From contig JBKPCD010000124.1 of the NCBI GenBank assembly GCA_046727175.1, forward strand, positions 1 to 37,926: DNA of 37,926 nucleotides, read 5' to 3'. Below, piece by piece: positions 37,132 through 37,926 of this stretch. How positions within the stretch are numbered: position 1 is the first letter of the stretch; each line of letters starts with the position of its first letter. Position numbers and translations under genes: made by a program. Source of the stretch: JBKPCD01 sp046727175. Lineage in GTDB: Bacteria > Acidobacteriota > Vicinamibacteria > Vicinamibacterales > 2-12-FULL-66-21. A model generated the notes under the pieces. That model had not been told where the DNA came from, did no database searches, and saw only the letters and a program-made list of their open reading frames with translations.

Positions 37132-37926
37132 ATGACGTACAGGGCTGTGGCAGTCGTGACCTTGGCGGCAGTGTCGATCGTCGGCGCGACGACCGCGACG
37201 GCGGCAGGACCAAAGGAGCTCTACACGCGAGCACTCGCGCGAGACCGCGCGATTCGGGACGCCGATCGCCCCGTTACCGTCCGACAGCTTCGAGAGGCAA
37301 TTGCCGCGTACGAGCTCGTCGTCGAGAACTATCCGGCAAGCGGGTACAGCGACAACGCGCTGTGGCAGGCAGGAAATCTCGCGCTGCTCGCGTACCAGCG
37401 GTTCGGTGAGGCCGCGGACAAGGCGACCGGGCTGCGGCTGCTGAAACGGCTCACCACTGGTTATCCATCGAGCTCTCTGCTCTCAGGCGTCGACGAAATC
37501 GTTGCCGCGTTCGAATCGGCGCGCCCGAACGTCGACCAGACCGCGTCGAAGCCGACGCCGCACCCTTCGCCGCCAGCGGTATCGACGACTGGCAAGCTCG
37601 AAGAGCGCGCGCCGCGTGCGGGATCGACGACAGGCCTGACCACGATTCGCGAGATCACGCGCAGTCCCCTGGCGGACGGCATTCGCGTGACGATCGAGCT
37701 GGACAACGAGGTGGCCTTTCACCACGAACGCCTCGAGAACCCGCGGCGCGTGTTCTTCGATCTGCGCGGCGCGCGGCCCACAGCAGCGCTGATCGATGCC
37801 ACCTTGAACTTCAACGACGATCTCGTGCGGGAGATTCGGCTGGGACGTCATCCTCAGCAAACCACGCGGGTGGTCATGGACATGAACGGTGCGGATTCAT
37901 ACAGCGTGTTCACTCTGTACAACCCG
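37132..37926 (+). CDS. Secreted protein with TPR-like repeat and AMIN domain, probably N-acetylmuramoyl-L-alanine amidase (3' end outside window)
   Basis: 265 codons are visible without a stop. Signal peptide (1-25, VAVVTLAAVSIVGATTATAA), then a TPR-like helical pair (LYTRALARDRAIRDADR; YELVVENYPASGYSDNALWQ; GLRLLKRLTTGYPSS), a Pro/Ser/Thr linker and an AMIN domain (REITRSPLADGIRVTIELDN; NPRRVFFDLRGARP; IRLGRHPQQTTRVVMDM). AMIN targets cell-wall amidases to the periplasm or division site, so a zinc amidase domain is expected beyond the edge; it is not seen here. It starts 13 bp after ftsK, which fits a role in daughter-cell separation. Confidence 0.8.
   Translation, partial: MTYRAVAVVTLAAVSIVGATTATAAGPKELYTRALARDRAIRDADRPVTVRQLREAIAAYELVVENYPASGYSDNALWQAGNLALLAYQRFGEAADKATGLRLLKRLTTGYPSSSLLSGVDEIVAAFESARPNVDQTASKPTPHPSPPAVSTTGKLEERAPRAGSTTGLTTIREITRSPLADGIRVTIELDNEVAFHHERLENPRRVFFDLRGARPTAALIDATLNFNDDLVREIRLGRHPQQTTRVVMDMNGADSYSVFTLYNP

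Overview
This window looks like a chromosomal segment of a GC-rich (about 62-64 % by eye) soil-type bacterium, most likely an uncultured member of Acidobacteriota, class Vicinamibacteria. The lineage is inferred from protein style, hspR next to dnaJ/clpB, a long-tailed rho, many ECF sigma factors and dense dispersed palindromic repeats. No rRNA or tRNA was seen to confirm it.

Layout. 1-1.2 kb: the end of a carboxypeptidase-regulatory-like protein and a convergent TerC-type membrane protein. 1.2-7.5 kb: a protein quality-control cluster, hspR-dnaJ/cbpA-clpB-ftsH, headed by a near-consensus promoter overlapped by a HAIR-like operator. 7.5-9.1 kb: the decayed, scrambled remains of a CheB/CheR/PAS/histidine-kinase fusion. 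9.3-13.8 kb: a large secreted M14-type carboxypeptidase convergent with rho. 13.8-22.6 kb: housekeeping genes (CoA-binding protein, AmrS-type radical SAM enzyme, DsbA-like thioredoxin, nucleotidyltransferase pair, GlcD-type oxidase, aminotransferase, coaD, rsmD), with the gaps repeatedly filled by one family of inverted repeats. 22.6-27.2 kb: a leftward run of ECF sigma factor, anti-sigma factor, Spy/CpxP-like protein, secreted protein and recG. 27.2-28.4 kb: lexA and a DUF3467 protein. 28.6-30.5 kb: a second ECF sigma module. 30.7-37.9 kb: a rightward run of nth, a zincin metalloprotease, ksgA, rnj, ftsK and an AMIN-domain amidase cut by the window edge.

The core genes are ordinary. The unusual signal lies between and at the edges of genes. 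At least six kinds of dispersed repeat occupy the intergenic space. The main one (arms rich in CCGCGGAG and CTCCGTGA) occurs as inverted pairs enclosing nothing, a small membrane-protein gene, or a dead GxxExxY gene. A second kind (GC hairpins closed by a GAA/TTC loop) has entered the coupled nth-zincin-ksgA-rnj operon. There it appears to have supplied the C-terminal tail of Nth and the N-terminus of KsgA, and it lies upstream of an RNase J frame that has no canonical start before its conserved N-terminus.

Regulatory sites read directly: an ECF-type promoter before the sigma gene at 27168, TTGACT-N17-TATATT giving a near-leaderless lexA, TTGACA-N17-TATACT before rho, and a recurring -10-like hexamer 6-9 nt before the start codon, suggesting leaderless transcripts. 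No computation was possible; similarities are from recognising motifs by eye.
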